The position numbers were made by a program, and so were the translations under genes. From assembly GCA_029260415.1 (NCBI GenBank), contig JAJDDH010000087.1, forward strand, positions 1 through 6,964: a DNA stretch of 6,964 nt. Direction: 5' to 3'. Under the pieces are notes generated by a model. The model saw only the letters and a program-made list of their open reading frames with translations, did not search any database and was not told the DNA's origin. Origin of the DNA: Phycisphaerales bacterium. Lineage in GTDB: Bacteria; Planctomycetota; Phycisphaerae; Phycisphaerales; UBA1924. Shown in pieces: positions 5,774-6,964 of the stretch. Positions within the stretch are counted from its first letter, which is position 1. Each line of letters begins with the position of its first letter.

Positions 5774-6711
5774 TGAGGAGCGCCCACGCCATCGACCGGC
5801 GCTCGTTCCTCGCCGCGGCCAGCGCGCTGGCGATCGCACCGATGTCTCTCGCGCGATCCGGGATCCAGCCGGCGCCTGATCCCGCGGGCAATCGCGTCCT
5901 CAAGTCGCTCAAGTTCGGCATGATCAAAGATGGCCAGAGCATCCGCGACAAGTTCGAGATCGCGCTCGAGGCCGGCTTCGACGGCGTCGAGATGGACAGC
6001 CCCTCGAACCTCGATCTGGAAACCATCCGCCGCGCCAAGGAAGCCACGGGCGCTCAGATCCCGGGCGTCGTGGACTCGGCGCACTGGTCCCAGCCCCTTT
6101 CAGACCCGAGTGAAGACGTCCGGCGCGCCGGTCGGGCGGCGCTCGAGACGGCGATCCACGACTGCCACGCCCTCGGGGGCACGACCGTGCTGCTCGTCCC
6201 GGGCGTGGTCAACGCCGAGGTGTCGCCCGCCGACGCGTGGCGCCGGTCGATGCGTGCGCTCGAGCAGATCGCGCCCATCGCCAGCAAGGCCGGGGTTGGG
6301 GTCGCCTTCGAGAACGTCTGGAACAACTTCCTGCTCAGCCCCAGCGCCGCCGTGCGGTACGTGGACGAGGCAAACCGATTCACACCCGCCGGCGCCGCCC
6401 CTGTGTTCTCGTGGTACTTCGATATCGGCAACATCTGGCGGTACAGCTGGCCCCAGCATTGGATCCGCGAGCTGGGCGGGCGCATCTCCAAGCTCGACGT
6501 CAAGGGTTACTCCCGCGCCAAGGCCGACAAGGAGGGCAAGTGGGCGGGCTTCGGCGTCGAGATCGACGAGGACGACCTGCCCTGGGACCAGGTCAACCGC
6601 GCCCTCGACGAGATCGGATACCGTGGGTGGGCGTCGGCCGAGGTCGGCGGGGGCGACCGCGCCCGACTCAAGGACATCAGCCAGCGCATGGACCGGGTCT
6701 TCGCCCGGTAA
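5773..6711 (+). CDS. Tat-exported TIM-barrel sugar phosphate isomerase/epimerase-like protein (AP endonuclease 2 superfamily)
   Basis: 312 aa. DRRSFLAAASALAIAP (8-23) is a Tat signal with Arg9-Arg10. The rest reads as a xylose-isomerase-like TIM barrel: LKFGMIKDG (46-54, first strand), EAGFDGVEMD (66-75), GVVDSAHW (98-105), TTVLLVPGVV (137-146), GVAFENVWNNFLLSP (176-190), WYFDIGNIWRY (214-224), ISKLDVKGYSR (238-248), GYRGWASAEVGGGDR (282-296). Candidate metal ligands are Glu180, Asp217 and Glu290; the usual HxKD position reads KLDVKGY, so the fourth ligand is unclear. Members isomerise or epimerise sugars, or in the glycoside pathways act as lyases/hydrolases on 3-keto sugars; which applies here is not decidable from sequence. 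The ATG overlaps the upstream TGA, with GAGG (5761-5764) 8 nt before it. Such proteins are commonly coded next to Gfo/Idh/MocA genes, as here. Confidence 0.88.
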   Translation: MRSAHAIDRRSFLAAASALAIAPMSLARSGIQPAPDPAGNRVLKSLKFGMIKDGQSIRDKFEIALEAGFDGVEMDSPSNLDLETIRRAKEATGAQIPGVVDSAHWSQPLSDPSEDVRRAGRAALETAIHDCHALGGTTVLLVPGVVNAEVSPADAWRRSMRALEQIAPIASKAGVGVAFENVWNNFLLSPSAAVRYVDEANRFTPAGAAPVFSWYFDIGNIWRYSWPQHWIRELGGRISKLDVKGYSRAKADKEGKWAGFGVEIDEDDLPWDQVNRALDEIGYRGWASAEVGGGDRARLKDISQRMDRVFAR

Positions 6712-6735
6712 ACGGAACAATCGGAGGAGCGAGCG

Positions 6736-6964
6736 ATGAGTGACTGGACACGCCGGGACATGATGAAGGCCTCGGCCCTGGGCGTCGGCGCTGTCGTCGC
6801 GCCCTCCTTCGCCGCGCGCCTGAGCACGGGGGGCGACGACCTGATCCGGGTCGGCGTCATCGGCTGCGGCGGTCGGGGCACGGGCGCCGCGTGGAACGCG
6901 CTCGAGGCCGACCCGAGCGTCCGCATCGTGGCGCTCGCCGACCTGTTCACCGACCGCCTTGAGA
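6736..6964 (+). CDS. Second Tat-exported Gfo/Idh/MocA oxidoreductase (3' partial)
   Basis: Only the first 76 codons are in the window, with the frame open to the last base. GGAGGAG (6723-6729) lies 6 nt before ATG 6736. The N-terminus MSDWTRRDMMKAS is a Tat signal (Arg6-Arg7) with an Ala/Val/Gly hydrophobic stretch up to SFAA. IRVGVIGCGGRGTGAAW begins the Rossmann domain with the glycine-rich dinucleotide site, followed by VRIVALADLFTDRLE, the second strand with its acidic end. It is a clear paralogue of the dehydrogenase two genes upstream, which has the same GCGGRGTGA core, and it follows the isomerase-like gene by 24 nt in the same operon. Function is as for the family; the substrate is unknown and the C-terminal substrate domain is not visible. 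Confidence 0.9.
   Translation, partial: MSDWTRRDMMKASALGVGAVVAPSFAARLSTGGDDLIRVGVIGCGGRGTGAAWNALEADPSVRIVALADLFTDRLE

Noticed and set aside
4238..5839. 533-codon minus-strand open frame opposite the Gfo/Idh gene
   Set aside because: Long antisense frames are expected from GC-rich codon bias. The plus strand codes a complete dehydrogenase with Tat signal and Rossmann motif.
1..6964. tRNA, rRNA, CRISPR, insertion sequence, phage attachment site
   Set aside because: No cloverleaf, spaced direct repeats, terminal inverted repeats or transposase motifs were seen; coding sequence fills almost the whole window.

Overview
The window is GC-rich, densely coding bacterial DNA that most resembles a planctomycete of the Phycisphaerae/Phycisphaerales. 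This assignment is inferred from gene content: a short secreted protein ending in a twin-repeat 'GC-type' dockerin (Cys ... DLAPP.GV..FTDVIAFLTAFG ... GCP), a matrixin-like protease with a one-rung beta-helix tail, and a run of Tat-exported Gfo/Idh/MocA oxidoreductases with a Tat-exported TIM-barrel sugar isomerase/epimerase-like protein beside an FGE/sulfatase-modifying-factor-like protein. I see no RNA genes, CRISPR array, insertion sequence or attachment site. No stretch over 300 bases lacks a gene.

Left block (1-2622, plus strand) is a probable operon of secreted proteins. It holds the C-terminal end of a larger protein cut by the window edge (1-261), a matrixin-type zinc metalloprotease (286-1248), a tandem paralogue whose active site is altered (1261-2199; HEIGH has become HMIGH), and a small signal-peptide protein with a dockerin-like tail (2215-2622). 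Spacers are 24, 12 and 15 nt. All four genes lie in one reading frame, the spacers contain no in-frame stop, and the first three genes each end in CAG-TAA.

Middle (2676-3662, minus strand) is an ApbE-type FAD:protein FMN transferase, predicted to be a lipoprotein. It converges on the dockerin gene across a 53-bp gap with only weak terminator candidates. Its 5' end overlaps, by about 32 bp and in the opposite orientation, the 5' end of the next plus-strand gene.

Right block (3631-6964, plus strand) is a tight operon: a Sec-exported FGE/SUMF1-fold protein, a Tat-exported Gfo/Idh/MocA dehydrogenase (11-bp overlap), a Tat-exported TIM-barrel isomerase/epimerase-like protein (1-nt overlap), and the start of a second Tat-exported Gfo/Idh/MocA protein (24-nt gap) that runs off the window. 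Every member has an export signal, so the block looks like an extracytoplasmic carbohydrate oxidation/isomerisation module. The substrate cannot be read from the sequence; resemblance to the known Gfo/Idh plus TIM-barrel 3-keto-glycoside pathway is a hypothesis.

The points most worth a second look are the catalytically altered protease duplicate, the single-frame arrangement of the left operon, the overlapping divergent starts at 3631-3662, and the all-exported redox operon.
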